A stretch of 64,000 bases of DNA, from NCBI GenBank assembly GCA_010206225.2, contig VIQU02000022.1, positions 1 through 64,000 of the forward strand. Reading direction: 5' to 3'. The position numbers were made by a program, and so were the translations under genes. The notes under the pieces were generated by a model. It worked only from the letters and a program-made list of their open reading frames with translations. It did no database searches and was not told the DNA's origin. Of the stretch, positions 1 to 8,704 are shown piece after piece. Positions within the stretch are counted from its first letter, which is position 1. Each line of letters starts with the position of its first letter. Source of the stretch: Lachnospiraceae bacterium MD308. GTDB lineage: Bacteria > Bacillota > Clostridia > Lachnospirales > Lachnospiraceae.

Positions 1-1
1 C

Positions 2-163
2 TCCTATTCCATCGGCCTCTGTATTATTGCCCAAAATCTCCAGACTTATTCCGGAGGCCAGGTGTGGGCAGCGCCCACAAAAAGGCAACCATACAGGGTC
101 TTAATAGTCATGCAAAAAAACAGAAAGAATTGTATATATTTTCCTGATATGGTTATACTATAA
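2..163 (+). pseudogene. possible C-terminal scrap of a sensor histidine kinase
   Basis: An open frame entering from the left edge reads through an IGLCIIAQNL segment followed by YSGGQVWA and ends at a TAA at 161-163. This resembles the G2 box and the following GG-x-(I/V)-W strand at the end of histidine-kinase ATPase domains, but the usual GxGL is changed to SIGL and the tail after it is not kinase-like. It could be the degenerate end of a kinase gene lying mostly outside the window, or chance. Only about 30 residues support the call. Confidence 0.25.
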
Positions 164-633
164 ATACAAGGAACTCTTCGACAGCAAATCGACAACAATA
201 AAAATGTTAAACCGACAAGTAATTCTTTACATATCTAATTCATATCAGAAAGTCTTGCTTTCCATAGACACAGGATTTTTTACAGCCTCTGTCACTCTGA
301 TTTAAAAAGGCCTTGATTTTGTAGGCCTTCGGCAGTTAAGAGATTACCTTGAAATAGGTGATTTTTTATTTGACCGAGTTTTAAACTCAATTATTCAAAA
401 ACGTTTTAGCAAATGTGCATTTTTAAGTGGAGAGAAACTATCTGAACCGACTGCCTTATTGTTGCATCTTAATGATGTGTGTGTACACAAACTTTCATTC
501 AAATCCATTTTTTATGTAGTTATACATATTCCCTTTCGTTTCTATTACTTTGATTTCATATCCTAATTTTACCCTAATTTTTTTACTCTGAAACATTGCG
601 AAACACTCTGAAACACATCAAAATGTAAAAAAG
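164..633. other. gene-free AT-rich intergenic region
   Basis: No convincing coding frame is seen on either strand. Two small hairpins are visible: AAGGCCT at 307-313 against AGGCCTT at 323-329, and ATTACCT at 343-349 against AGGTGAT at 357-363 followed by a T run, which would act as a weak rightward terminator. A GTGTGTACACA palindromic patch lies near 478-490. Nothing else could be assigned. Confidence 0.4.
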
Positions 634-680
634 AAAAAGTGCTGTAATGCCCTAAAATTCAAGGTTTACAACACTTTTTT
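634..680 (-). terminator. terminator of tRNA-Trp
   Basis: On the minus strand, directly after the tRNA, AAAAAGTG-TTGTAA pairs with TTACAG-CACTTTTT around a 20-nt loop, and a T/C-rich tract follows. The arms also read as a hairpin on the plus strand, so it may work in both directions. Confidence 0.6.
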
Positions 681-687
681 CATCTAA

Positions 688-758
688 CAGGGGATGAGGG
701 AATCGAACCCCCGCCAAAGGTTTTGGAGACCCCTATCATACCACTTGACCAATCCCCT
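688..758 (-). tRNA. tRNA-Trp (anticodon CCA)
   Basis: The minus strand folds into a full cloverleaf. The acceptor arms AGGGGAT and ATCCCCT pair, the D arm is GTCA/TGAT with A14 and the GG pair in the loop, the anticodon stem GGGGT/ACCTT encloses CTCCAAA, and the T arm GGGGG/CCCTC encloses TTCGATT. The anticodon CCA is at 724-726, giving tryptophan. The discriminator is G. The 3' CCA is not encoded and must be added by nucleotidyltransferase. A hairpin terminator follows directly. Confidence 0.93.
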
Positions 759-845
759 GTATGTGCCTACCGCACTTACTATTTATAACATACTTTGCCA
801 AGGGCTGTCAAGTGGCTGGTGTAAATTATTCTATTTTTAAAGTTC

Positions 846-1502
846 TTACTTTGCAGGTTCAGTGCGTAACGTGCCGGAACCCATCCTTCGGAAAATCTGG
901 ATCAGCACTTTGCCAAGGGCTAGAACAAGAATCGCGGCCGCGACTGCCTCCGGTATTCCCGAGGCGGTGACAGTGCCCATGATAAGCCCCCAGACAGCAG
1001 TCACTGCGACTTCTCTTGCCTCGGCGTACTGCTGCGCAAATAAGAAATAGATACTTCCCATAACTGTGACGGTATTAACCATCGAACCGGCAAAGCCGAC
1101 AACCGGCAAAGCGATAAGCTGATTAATCTTTAGTTTCTCCAACGCGATCCATAACCATCCGGCTGCAACACCGATCAGGATTCGGCATCCTACAGATATC
1201 CAGATTGCTTTCAGCGCTCCGGGAATTCCTGAGGTGCTCATAAATGGTGAGAATGCGAAGGATAAAAGCGTCGGCGTCATCGTGTTGCTGATCAACGAGC
1301 AGATTCCGAATACTGCGCCGAGAATTGCCCCTGCTGAAGGGCCTAACAGGATAGCTCCGATGATGACCGGAATGTGAACAGTTGTCGCCTTAATGATGGG
1401 AAGCTGGATCATACCGAGCGGTGTGTTCGCCAGTACGATGACGATGGCTGCCATAAGTGCAACACTGACCATTTGACGGGTGTCATGTTTTTGTGTTTTC
1501 AT
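846..1502 (-). CDS. ECF transporter S component (substrate-binding membrane subunit)
   Basis: A 218-aa polytopic membrane protein with about six hydrophobic segments. Residues 41-75 carry the pattern VHIPVIIGAILLGP...GAxxGxxFGxxSL, typical of the energy-coupling-factor S-component family (PF12822) that includes pantothenate and related vitamin transporters. S components bind a vitamin and dock onto a shared EcfT-EcfA energising module, which is not encoded here. The substrate cannot be settled: no coaX, panK or riboswitch is visible beside it. The gene is monocistronic, with GAGGAATT before ATG at 1502. It reads away from glyQS and towards the tRNA. Confidence 0.75.
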   Translation of the reverse strand: MKTQKHDTRQMVSVALMAAIVIVLANTPLGMIQLPIIKATTVHIPVIIGAILLGPSAGAILGAVFGICSLISNTMTPTLLSFAFSPFMSTSGIPGALKAIWISVGCRILIGVAAGWLWIALEKLKINQLIALPVVGFAGSMVNTVTVMGSIYFLFAQQYAEAREVAVTAVWGLIMGTVTASGIPEAVAAAILVLALGKVLIQIFRRMGSGTLRTEPAK

Positions 1503-1718
1503 TATTCAATTCCTCCTTGTTATCATTCCCGCTTAGCGGGATACAATACAATTACGGGAGTATTATAGCACTCTGCTTTTAGAATAACAAGCATAAAATG
1601 CTTGCAATGCTTTCGGGTTAACGTTATACTAATATAACGAATCATTTTAATCAGAATGATTGCCGGCTAAATAATATCTGCTAAAAAAGAAGGAAACATA
1701 AGAAGGTGAGGATAAGCT

Positions 1719-3110
1719 ATGGTAGAGAAAACGATGGAAAAGATTGTAGCTTTGGCAAAGTCGAGAGGTTTTGTATATCCGGGTTCCGAGATATACGGTG
1801 GTCTTGCCAATACATGGGATTACGGCAATCTTGGCGTGGAACTCAAGAACAATGTAAAGAAAGCATGGTGGCAGAAGTTTGTTCAGGAGTCGCCTTATAA
1901 CGTAGGTGTGGACTGTGCGATTCTGATGAATCCCCAGACATGGATAGCCAGCGGGCATCTCGGAGGCTTCAGTGATCCTCTGATGGATTGTAAAGAGTGT
2001 CATGAGCGTTTCCGTGCCGATAAGATTATTGAGGACTATGCAAGGGAAAAAGGGCTGGATATCGGAGATTCTATTGACGGCTGGAGCCATGGACAGATGG
2101 AGAACTATATTAAAGAACATGAGATACCGTGCCCGACATGCGGGAAGCATAATTTTACAGAAATCCGAGAGTTCAATCTGATGTTCAAGACATTTCAGGG
2201 CGTAACGGAAGACGCAAAGAATACAGTGTACTTGAGGCCTGAGACAGCGCAGGGCATATTTGTGAACTTTAAGAATGTACAGCGTACTTCCAGAAAGAAG
2301 ATCCCGTTCGGTATCTGCCAGATTGGAAAGTCCTTCCGTAATGAGATTACGCCGGGGAATTTTACCTTCCGCACAAGAGAATTTGAACAGATGGAACTAG
2401 AGTTCTTCTGTGAGCCGGATACAGACCTTGAGTGGTTTGCTTACTGGAAGCAGTACTGTCTTGACTGGTTAAAGAAATTAGGACTCAGTGATGAGGAGAT
2501 CCGTTACCGTGACCATTCTCCGGAAGAATTAAGCCATTACAGTAAAGCTACTACTGATGTGGAGTTCCTGTTCCCGTTTGGATGGGGAGAACTTTGGGGT
2601 ATTGCCGACAGGACAGATTTTGACCTGACACAGCATATCAACACATCCAAGCAGGATTTAAGTTATTTCGATGATGAGAAGAAGACGAAATATGTTCCAT
2701 ATGTAATCGAGCCGTCGCTCGGCGCTGACCGTATGGTGCTGGCCTTCCTCTGCAGTGCATATGATGAGGAAGAATTAGAAGGAGGAGATAAGAGAACAGT
2801 TCTTCACTTCCATCCGGCATTGGCGCCGGTTAAGGTCGGCGTGCTTCCGCTTTCCAAGAAGCTCAATGAGGGAGCTGAAAAGGTATATGCACAGCTTTCT
2901 AAGAAATATAACTGTGAGTTCGATGACCGCGGCAATATTGGCAAGCGCTACCGCCGTCAGGACGAGATCGGCACACCGTTCTGCGTGACTTATGATTTTG
3001 ATTCAGAGGAAGACGGAGCAGTGACTGTGCGTGACCGCGACACAATGAAGCAGGAGAGAATTAAGATTGATGAATTAGATGCCTACTTTGCGAAGAAATT
3101 TGAGTGGTAG
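1719..3110 (+). CDS. glyQS: glycyl-tRNA synthetase, homodimeric type
   Basis: A 463-aa class II aminoacyl-tRNA synthetase that charges tRNA-Gly in the cytosol. The start of the protein ([20 protein letters not shown]) is the signature of the one-chain alpha2 type. Class II motif 2 is seen in the segment [21 protein letters not shown] and motif 3 in the GADRM region. A C-terminal HGTP anticodon-binding domain begins near residue 365 ([14 protein letters not shown]). Length is normal for the family. The AAGGTGAGG site eight bases before ATG at 1719 supports the start. No T-box leader is visible upstream, unlike pheST later in the window. A hairpin terminator follows at 3130. Confidence 0.96.
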   Translation: MVEKTMEKIVALAKSRGFVYPGSEIYGGLANTWDYGNLGVELKNNVKKAWWQKFVQESPYNVGVDCAILMNPQTWIASGHLGGFSDPLMDCKECHERFRADKIIEDYAREKGLDIGDSIDGWSHGQMENYIKEHEIPCPTCGKHNFTEIREFNLMFKTFQGVTEDAKNTVYLRPETAQGIFVNFKNVQRTSRKKIPFGICQIGKSFRNEITPGNFTFRTREFEQMELEFFCEPDTDLEWFAYWKQYCLDWLKKLGLSDEEIRYRDHSPEELSHYSKATTDVEFLFPFGWGELWGIADRTDFDLTQHINTSKQDLSYFDDEKKTKYVPYVIEPSLGADRMVLAFLCSAYDEEELEGGDKRTVLHFHPALAPVKVGVLPLSKKLNEGAEKVYAQLSKKYNCEFDDRGNIGKRYRRQDEIGTPFCVTYDFDSEEDGAVTVRDRDTMKQERIKIDELDAYFAKKFEW

Positions 3111-3129
3111 ACAAGAATGAGATGAAGAA

Positions 3130-3152
3130 GGACCGTCCGTATTGGGCGGTCC
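3130..3152 (+). terminator. terminator after glyQS
   Basis: GGACCGTCC and GGGCGGTCC form a nine-pair stem (one G-U pair) with a five-base loop, followed by an A/T-rich tract. It separates glyQS from the convergent sstT. Confidence 0.7.
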
Positions 3153-3200
3153 TAAAATATTTTCAATATGAAGTTTAAAAATGATCTCCGGTTCGCGGCT

Positions 3201-4433
3201 TTATTTTGCCGGATAATTTTCCGGGTGCAATCTTCTGTCTCTGAGCTCAGCAACTGCTGTGTAGAGAACGTCTGTGGAAGAGTTCAGTCCTGTCTCGCAG
3301 GAATCCTGAATAACGCCGACGATAAAGCCGACACCTACTGCCTGCATTGCAACGTCATTTGGGATACCGAATAAGCTGCAGGCCATGGGGATCAGGAGCA
3401 GTGAGCCGCCTGCAACGCCGGAAGCGCCTGCCGCACTGAGAGCCGCCAGTACGCAGAGGATGATCGCTGTGATGAAATCAACCTTTACGCCAACAGTATT
3501 TGCAGTAGCAAGAGCCATAACAGAGATGGTAATGGCAGCGCCTGCCATATTTACCGTTGCGCCCAGAGGAATGGATACGGAATATGTATTCTCATCCAGA
3601 CCAAGCTCTTTACAAAGTTCCATATTAACCGGGATATTGGCAGCAGAACTTCTTGTGAAGAACGCGGTAATAAAGCTTCCTTTCAAACACTTGAATACAA
3701 GCGGATAAGGATTCTGCCGTGTAAACAAATATACAACGATCGGATTGATGATCAGCGCAACCACAGCCATACTTCCTACCAGTAAGAGGATTAATTTGCC
3801 ATAGCCGAGAAGAACGCCAAGTCCCTGCTGGGAAATTACTGTAAAGATCAGACCCATGATACCGAATGGAGCGCAGCTGATGATCCACTTAACAGCAGTA
3901 GCCGTTGCGTCGGAAATATTCTCCAAAGCAGTCTTTGTACCTTCGCTGGCAGCCTTCAGGGCGATGCCAAAAATGATAGCCCAGAACAGGATTCCGATAT
4001 AGTTCGCGTTTACGATGGAATCTACCGGATTCTTAACAAGGTTCATAAGCAGGTTGGTAAGGACTTCCGTAATACCGCTCGGAGGAGCGATGTCTCCTGC
4101 ACCCTCGGTCTCTGAGAAGGTAAGTGTGATCGGGAAAGCGTAGCTTGCGATCACTGCCGTAAAAGCAGAGATAAGATTTCCCATAATGTACAGGATAACG
4201 ATGAACTTCATATTCGTCTTCTGCCCGGCGCCCATATGGCACAATGCGCTCATGACAAGGAAGAATACCAGAATAGGCGCAATTCCTTTCAACGCTCCTA
4301 CGAACAAATCCCCAAGAATCCCGATCGCTGATGCCTGCGGAACAATAAGACCAAGTATGATACCGATGGCCAAGCCACAGATGATTCGTTTTACAAGGCT
4401 GATACTGTTCCATTTTTGAATTAAATTTTTCAT
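3201..4433 (-). CDS. sstT: serine/threonine:sodium symporter
   Basis: A 410-aa member of the dicarboxylate/amino acid:cation symporter (DAACS) family in the plasma membrane. The opening LIQKWNSISLVKRIICGLAIG and the segment FFTRSSAANIPVNMELC match SstT, which imports serine and threonine with sodium. Eight hydrophobic segments plus the two re-entrant hairpin loops (SSAAN; a long Gly/Ser/Ala-rich stretch near residue 350) are visible. It is divergent from tdh-kbl, which degrade threonine, so the pair is a likely uptake-and-use unit. There is no strong ribosome site directly before ATG 4433; an AGGAG lies about 40 bases upstream, separated by a hairpin (see 4444-4470). Confidence 0.9.
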   Translation of the reverse strand: MKNLIQKWNSISLVKRIICGLAIGIILGLIVPQASAIGILGDLFVGALKGIAPILVFFLVMSALCHMGAGQKTNMKFIVILYIMGNLISAFTAVIASYAFPITLTFSETEGAGDIAPPSGITEVLTNLLMNLVKNPVDSIVNANYIGILFWAIIFGIALKAASEGTKTALENISDATATAVKWIISCAPFGIMGLIFTVISQQGLGVLLGYGKLILLLVGSMAVVALIINPIVVYLFTRQNPYPLVFKCLKGSFITAFFTRSSAANIPVNMELCKELGLDENTYSVSIPLGATVNMAGAAITISVMALATANTVGVKVDFITAIILCVLAALSAAGASGVAGGSLLLIPMACSLFGIPNDVAMQAVGVGFIVGVIQDSCETGLNSSTDVLYTAVAELRDRRLHPENYPAK

Positions 4434-4443
4434 ACATCTGTTT

Positions 4444-4470
4444 GCAGATATTTATAATATCTATATCTGC
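4444..4470 (-). promoter_or_regulatory. hairpin in the sstT leader
   Basis: GCAGATAT and ATATCTGC form an eight-pair stem just upstream of the sstT start. An AGGAGA ribosome-site-like sequence lies on its far side. The hairpin could bring this site close to the start codon, or regulate initiation. The pairing is seen directly; the function is inferred. Confidence 0.4.
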
Positions 4471-4665
4471 TTCTCCTCTCTTTCCTTTTTTGAATTTAGT
4501 TCCCCAAGATATCAATATGTTAATCTCCATACGGCATACTGATAACATATAAAAATTATATATAATTTCTATGCGTTTGTAAACACATAATTGTAAAAAA
4601 TGACGTAATTTGAAAGAATAAATGTGAAATAAATGACAAAATAGTCAAAAACATCTAAAAATCCG

Positions 4666-4694
4666 TTGTGCATGTTATAGAAGAGTGCTATAAT
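4666..4694 (+). promoter_or_regulatory. sigma-A-type promoter of tdh-kbl
   Basis: TTGTGC and TATAAT are separated by 17 bases, about 60 bases before the tdh start. It lies in the 320-base divergent sstT-tdh gap, which otherwise holds only AT-rich sequence and the sstT leader hairpin. Confidence 0.6.
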
Positions 4695-4753
4695 GGCATC
4701 AACGACAAAATATCGTCAGGGGAGACGGTGGAAATGGGAGGTACACAAGAACA

Positions 4754-5815
4754 ATGATTGAAAAAAATGATGGTATGATGTGGGCGCTTGTTAAAGAAAA
4801 GCCTGAAGAGGGTCTGTGGATGAAGCGTGTTCCGGTTCCGGGGGTGGGGCCTAACGATGTAAAGATCAAGATTCACAAAACGGCTATCTGCGGGACGGAT
4901 GTTCACATATACCAGTGGAATGACTGGGCGCAGCACACTATTCCTGTAGGGCTGACTGCCGGCCACGAATATGTCGGGGAAGTGGTTGAGACAGGTGAAG
5001 GTGTGCGGGGCTTTAAGATTGGGGATCTTGTATCCGGCGAAGGACATATTACGTGCGGCAAATGCCGGAACTGTCTGGAGGGACATAAGGAAAACTGTAA
5101 GGATGCCAAGGGGGTCGGAGTGAACCGTAACGGAGCTTTTGCAGAGTATTTGGTAATCCCGTCCTGCAATGTATGGCCGTGTAATCCGGCGATACCGGAA
5201 GAGATGTACGCGATCTTCGATCCATTTGGAAATGCAACGCACACAGCACTTTCCTATAAGATGTTAGGTGAGGATGTATTGATCGCAGGAGCGGGCCCTA
5301 TCGGATGTATGGCGGCGGCCATTGCCAAATTCTCAGGAGCAAGGCATGTAGTTGTTACGGATATGAACCAGTACCGTCTTGATCTGGCGAAAAAGCTTGG
5401 AGCGACCAGAGTGGTAAATCTGAAAGAGGAAAAGCTTTCAGAGGTTATAAAAGAAATTGGTATGACAGAAGGCTTCGATGTTGGCCTTGAGATGTCTGGT
5501 TCGCAGGTTGCGCTCCATGACATGATCCACAATATGAAGCACGGCGGAAATATTGCCATGCTGGGACTGCAGAGAACGGATGCCAAGGTTGACCTTGAGA
5601 CTGTGATCTTCAACGGACTGAACCTTCGGGGGATCTATGGAAGAAAAGTATGGGATACATGGTACATGATGTCAACAATGATTCAGGCAGGACTTGATAT
5701 TTCTGAGATCATTACGCACCATTTTGATATCAAGGATTATGAGAAGGGCTTTGAGGCCATGATATCGGGACAGTCGGGAAAGGTAATTCTTGATTGGGCG
5801 CATGTGAATGATTAA
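4754..5815 (+). CDS. tdh: L-threonine 3-dehydrogenase
   Basis: A 353-aa zinc-dependent medium-chain dehydrogenase that oxidises L-threonine to 2-amino-3-ketobutyrate with NAD. Catalytic zinc ligands are seen at Cys46 (AICGTDVH), His71 and Glu72 (GHEYVGE). The structural zinc cysteines are at 101, 104, 107 and 115. The Rossmann motif GAGPIG is near residue 180. The whole N-terminal half ([10 protein letters not shown]) is characteristic of Tdh rather than of general alcohol dehydrogenases. The gene is followed after 33 bases by kbl, its obligatory partner, so the two act as one pathway converting threonine to glycine and acetyl-CoA. GGGAGG lies 12 bases before the ATG, a slightly long spacing. 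Confidence 0.95.
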   Translation: MIEKNDGMMWALVKEKPEEGLWMKRVPVPGVGPNDVKIKIHKTAICGTDVHIYQWNDWAQHTIPVGLTAGHEYVGEVVETGEGVRGFKIGDLVSGEGHITCGKCRNCLEGHKENCKDAKGVGVNRNGAFAEYLVIPSCNVWPCNPAIPEEMYAIFDPFGNATHTALSYKMLGEDVLIAGAGPIGCMAAAIAKFSGARHVVVTDMNQYRLDLAKKLGATRVVNLKEEKLSEVIKEIGMTEGFDVGLEMSGSQVALHDMIHNMKHGGNIAMLGLQRTDAKVDLETVIFNGLNLRGIYGRKVWDTWYMMSTMIQAGLDISEIITHHFDIKDYEKGFEAMISGQSGKVILDWAHVND

Positions 5816-5848
5816 ATCAAATATGTAAAATAAAGGGGGATGATTACG

Positions 5849-7042
5849 ATGGCACGTAAAGATGATATTTTAAGTATTTACACAAAAGAGGTGGAAGGAA
5901 TCAAGGAGGCAGGGCTTTTTAAAGGAGAGGCGCCGTTTATTTCTCCGCAGGGTTCCAGAGTTAAGATGGAAGACGGCAGAGAGCTGCTTTGCATGTGTGC
6001 GAACAATTATCTTGGACTTGGAGACAATCCGAGGCTGATCGAGGCGGCAAAGAGAACATACGATGAGAAGGGTTACGGAGTTGCTTCGGTGCGTTTTATC
6101 TGCGGAACTCAGGATATCCACAAAAAGCTGGAGAAGAAGATTTCCGATTTCCTCGGAACGGATGATACGATACTTTACTCTTCATGTTTTGATGCAAACG
6201 GTGGATTGTTCGAGACGATTCTTACAGCCGATGATGCGGTTATCAGCGATGAATTGAACCATGCATCGATTATTGACGGAGTACGTCTGTGTAAGGCAAA
6301 GCGTTTCCGCTATAAAAACAATGACATGGAAGACCTTGAGGCGAAGTTAAAAGAGGCGGACGAAGCTGGCGCAAGGATTAAGCTGATCGCTACAGACGGC
6401 GTGTTTTCCATGGATGGGATTATCTGTAATCTGCAGGGTGTATGTGATTTGGCGGATCAGTACAATGCACTGGTCATGGTAGACGACAGCCATGCGGTAG
6501 GGTTTGTTGGGAAGACCGGACGCGGAACACCGGAGCACTGCGGTGTGCAGGGACGTGTTGATATTATTACGGGAACACTTGGAAAAGCTCTCGGCGGAGC
6601 TTCCGGCGGATATACGTCTGGCCGCAAAGAGATCATTGACCTCCTTCGTCAGAGAAGCCGTCCTTATCTGTTCTCTAATTCCCTTGCTCCGGCGATTGCA
6701 GGCGCAAGCATCGAACTGTTCGACATGCTGGATGAAAGCACACAACTTCGCGATCATCTGGAAGAAATAACCGCATATTACCGCAAAGAGCTGTCGGATA
6801 ATGGATTTGATATCATTCCGGGAACACATCCATGCGTGCCGGTTATGCTGTATGACGAGAAGACAGCGGCAGAGTTTGCAAAGCGGATGATGGAAAAGGG
6901 AGTGTATGTGGTAGCGTTCTCCTATCCGGTTGTGCCGAAGGGAAGAGCAAGAATCCGGACACAAGTGTGTGCAAGTCATACAAAAGAAGATATAGATTTT
7001 ATTGTAAAATGCTTCAAAGAAGTAAGAGAAGAGATGAAGTAG
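5849..7042 (+). CDS. kbl: glycine C-acetyltransferase (2-amino-3-ketobutyrate CoA ligase)
   Basis: A 397-aa PLP enzyme of the alpha-oxoamine synthase family. It cleaves 2-amino-3-ketobutyrate with CoA to glycine and acetyl-CoA, completing threonine degradation started by Tdh. The PLP lysine is Lys246 in GTLGKALGG; the DDSHAVGF motif that binds the cofactor ring is near residue 213. Length fits the family. An earlier in-frame ATG at 5840 lies inside the AAAGGGGG ribosome site, so the ATG at 5849 is the better start. The terminator at 7048 ends the tdh-kbl operon. Confidence 0.95.
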   Translation: MARKDDILSIYTKEVEGIKEAGLFKGEAPFISPQGSRVKMEDGRELLCMCANNYLGLGDNPRLIEAAKRTYDEKGYGVASVRFICGTQDIHKKLEKKISDFLGTDDTILYSSCFDANGGLFETILTADDAVISDELNHASIIDGVRLCKAKRFRYKNNDMEDLEAKLKEADEAGARIKLIATDGVFSMDGIICNLQGVCDLADQYNALVMVDDSHAVGFVGKTGRGTPEHCGVQGRVDIITGTLGKALGGASGGYTSGRKEIIDLLRQRSRPYLFSNSLAPAIAGASIELFDMLDESTQLRDHLEEITAYYRKELSDNGFDIIPGTHPCVPVMLYDEKTAAEFAKRMMEKGVYVVAFSYPVVPKGRARIRTQVCASHTKEDIDFIVKCFKEVREEMK

Positions 7043-7047
7043 ACCAG

Positions 7048-7081
7048 AAAGCGCAGTATCAATTTTGGTGCTGTGCTTTTT
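7048..7081 (+). terminator. terminator of tdh-kbl
   Basis: AAAGCGCAG pairs with CTGTGCTTT (one G-U pair) around a 14-base loop, followed by T residues. Confidence 0.7.
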
Positions 7082-7108
7082 GCTGACTAAAAAACTTCAA
7101 AGTCCCCT

Positions 7109-7136
7109 TTGCAAAGATATTGGGGTTTGTTATAAT
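7109..7136 (+). promoter_or_regulatory. promoter of the M18 aminopeptidase
   Basis: TTGCAA and TATAAT are separated by 16 bases, about 40 bases before the chosen start. Confidence 0.55.
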
Positions 7137-7174
7137 TTACTGTGATTTTATGTTTGGGAAGGGAGATATCAGAG

Positions 7175-8578
7175 ATGGACAGAGAGAATGTCTGGAAGAA
7201 TTACAGCGATAAGCAGATAACGGAGCTTGAAAGGATTAATGAAGAGTATAAAGATTGTCTTGACTCAGGCAAGACGGAGCGGGAGTGCGTGAAACTTGCC
7301 GTTGAAAGATTGAGGGAGAAGGGATATGTAAGTCTCGAGGAGAAGAAAAATTCCGGTGAGGAGTTAAAACCGAGCGATAAGGTATATGCAGTCTGTATGG
7401 GGAAGAGTATCGCGGCGTTTCATATTGGAAGTGAACCGCTGGAGAGAGGGATGAATATCCTTGGGGCGCATATTGACTCGCCGCGTATTGATGTGAAGCA
7501 GAATCCTTTGTATGAGAGTGAGGAATTTGCTTATCTTGACACCCATTACTATGGCGGGATCAAGAAGTATCAGTGGGTGACGCTGCCGCTGTCTCTACAC
7601 GGAGTGATCGCGAAGAAGGATGGTACGGTGACGGAAGTAAATATCGGGGAAAAGGATACGGATCCGGTATTTACGATTACAGACCTTTTGGTTCATCTTG
7701 CAGCAAAGCAGATGGAAAAGAAAGCAAGTCTGGTCATTGAAGGGGAGAAGTTGGATCTTCTGATCGCAAGCCGTCCTCTTACGGAAGCGGAAGGACTTAA
7801 TAAGGAAGAAAAGAACGCGGTGAAGGCAAAAGTGCTTAAGCTTTTGAAGGAATATTACGGCATGGAGGAGGAAGATTTCGTATCGGCTGAGCTTGAGATT
7901 GTCCCGGCCGGGAAGGCAAGAGATCTGGGGCTGGATAGAAGCATGATTCTTGCTTATGGTCAGGATGACAGAGTTTGTGCGTTTACTTCCCTGTTTGCAC
8001 TTTTGGATGTACCGGAGGTAAAAAGGACGGCGTGCTGTATTCTTGTTGATAAAGAGGAGATTGGGAGCGTAGGAGCGACCGGTATGCATTCCAGTTTTTT
8101 TGAGAATGTCGTTGCGGAGATGATCGCTCTTGGCGGAAATGAATCTGAACTTAAGGTAAGGCGTGCTCTTCAGAATTCAAAAATGCTTTCTTCGGATGTC
8201 AGCGCTGCGTATGATCCTATGTTTGCAGAGAATTTTGAGAAGAGAAGCTCGGCGTTTTTCTCTAAAGGACTTGTGTTTAATAAATTTACCGGAAGCCGCG
8301 GAAAGTCAGGTTCCAATGATGCCAATGCCGAATATCTGGCACAGATTCGAAAGGCGCTTGACGAGGATGAGGTGGCCTATCAGTTTGCAGAGCTTGGAAA
8401 AGTGGATGCGGGCGGCGGAGGTACGATTGCCTACATTATGGCCAATTACGGAATGGAAGTGATTGACAGTGGTGTGGCTGTTCTAGGGATGCACGCTCCG
8501 TGGGAGGCAGTGAGCAAGGCTGATGTGTACGAAGCATACAAGGGATATAAAGCCTTTTTGTGTAACTGTCAGGATTGA
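7175..8578 (+). CDS. M18 family aminopeptidase
   Basis: A 467-aa cytosolic zinc aminopeptidase of the aspartyl-aminopeptidase (M18) family, which removes N-terminal residues from peptides. Metal-site motifs are visible: GAHIDSPR with His99, the DDRVCAFTSL segment, VDKEEIGSVGATG with the paired Glu, and a late His in LGMHAPWE. Length is normal. The ATG at 7175 has GGGAAGGGAG 8-10 bases upstream. An in-frame GTG at 7142 would put the start too close to the promoter and has no ribosome site. It is transcribed alone between tdh-kbl and ppdK. Confidence 0.9.
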   Translation: MDRENVWKNYSDKQITELERINEEYKDCLDSGKTERECVKLAVERLREKGYVSLEEKKNSGEELKPSDKVYAVCMGKSIAAFHIGSEPLERGMNILGAHIDSPRIDVKQNPLYESEEFAYLDTHYYGGIKKYQWVTLPLSLHGVIAKKDGTVTEVNIGEKDTDPVFTITDLLVHLAAKQMEKKASLVIEGEKLDLLIASRPLTEAEGLNKEEKNAVKAKVLKLLKEYYGMEEEDFVSAELEIVPAGKARDLGLDRSMILAYGQDDRVCAFTSLFALLDVPEVKRTACCILVDKEEIGSVGATGMHSSFFENVVAEMIALGGNESELKVRRALQNSKMLSSDVSAAYDPMFAENFEKRSSAFFSKGLVFNKFTGSRGKSGSNDANAEYLAQIRKALDEDEVAYQFAELGKVDAGGGGTIAYIMANYGMEVIDSGVAVLGMHAPWEAVSKADVYEAYKGYKAFLCNCQD

Positions 8579-8631
8579 GCTGGCGGTAGTTCAGTGTTTC
8601 CAAGTTTCTCTTGAAATGTAAGGCAATTCTC

Positions 8632-8660
8632 TTGACGAATATTGGTAAAAACAGTAAAAT
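8632..8660 (+). promoter_or_regulatory. promoter of ppdK
   Basis: TTGACG and TAAAAT are spaced by 17 bases and lie about 45 bases before the ppdK start. Confidence 0.6.
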
Positions 8661-8704
8661 ATAAAGTGCGACTTAGTAATTAAGAAATTTAGGAGGTCAT
8701 GACA

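Noticed and set aside
1503-1718. A T-box leader before glyQS or a riboswitch before the ECF gene
   Set aside because: No GGTGG-type T-box sequence, no terminator and no known aptamer pattern is visible in this gap.
4694-4763. A 22-codon upstream frame before tdh
   Set aside because: Its ATG overlaps the -10 box, so it would not be in the transcript.
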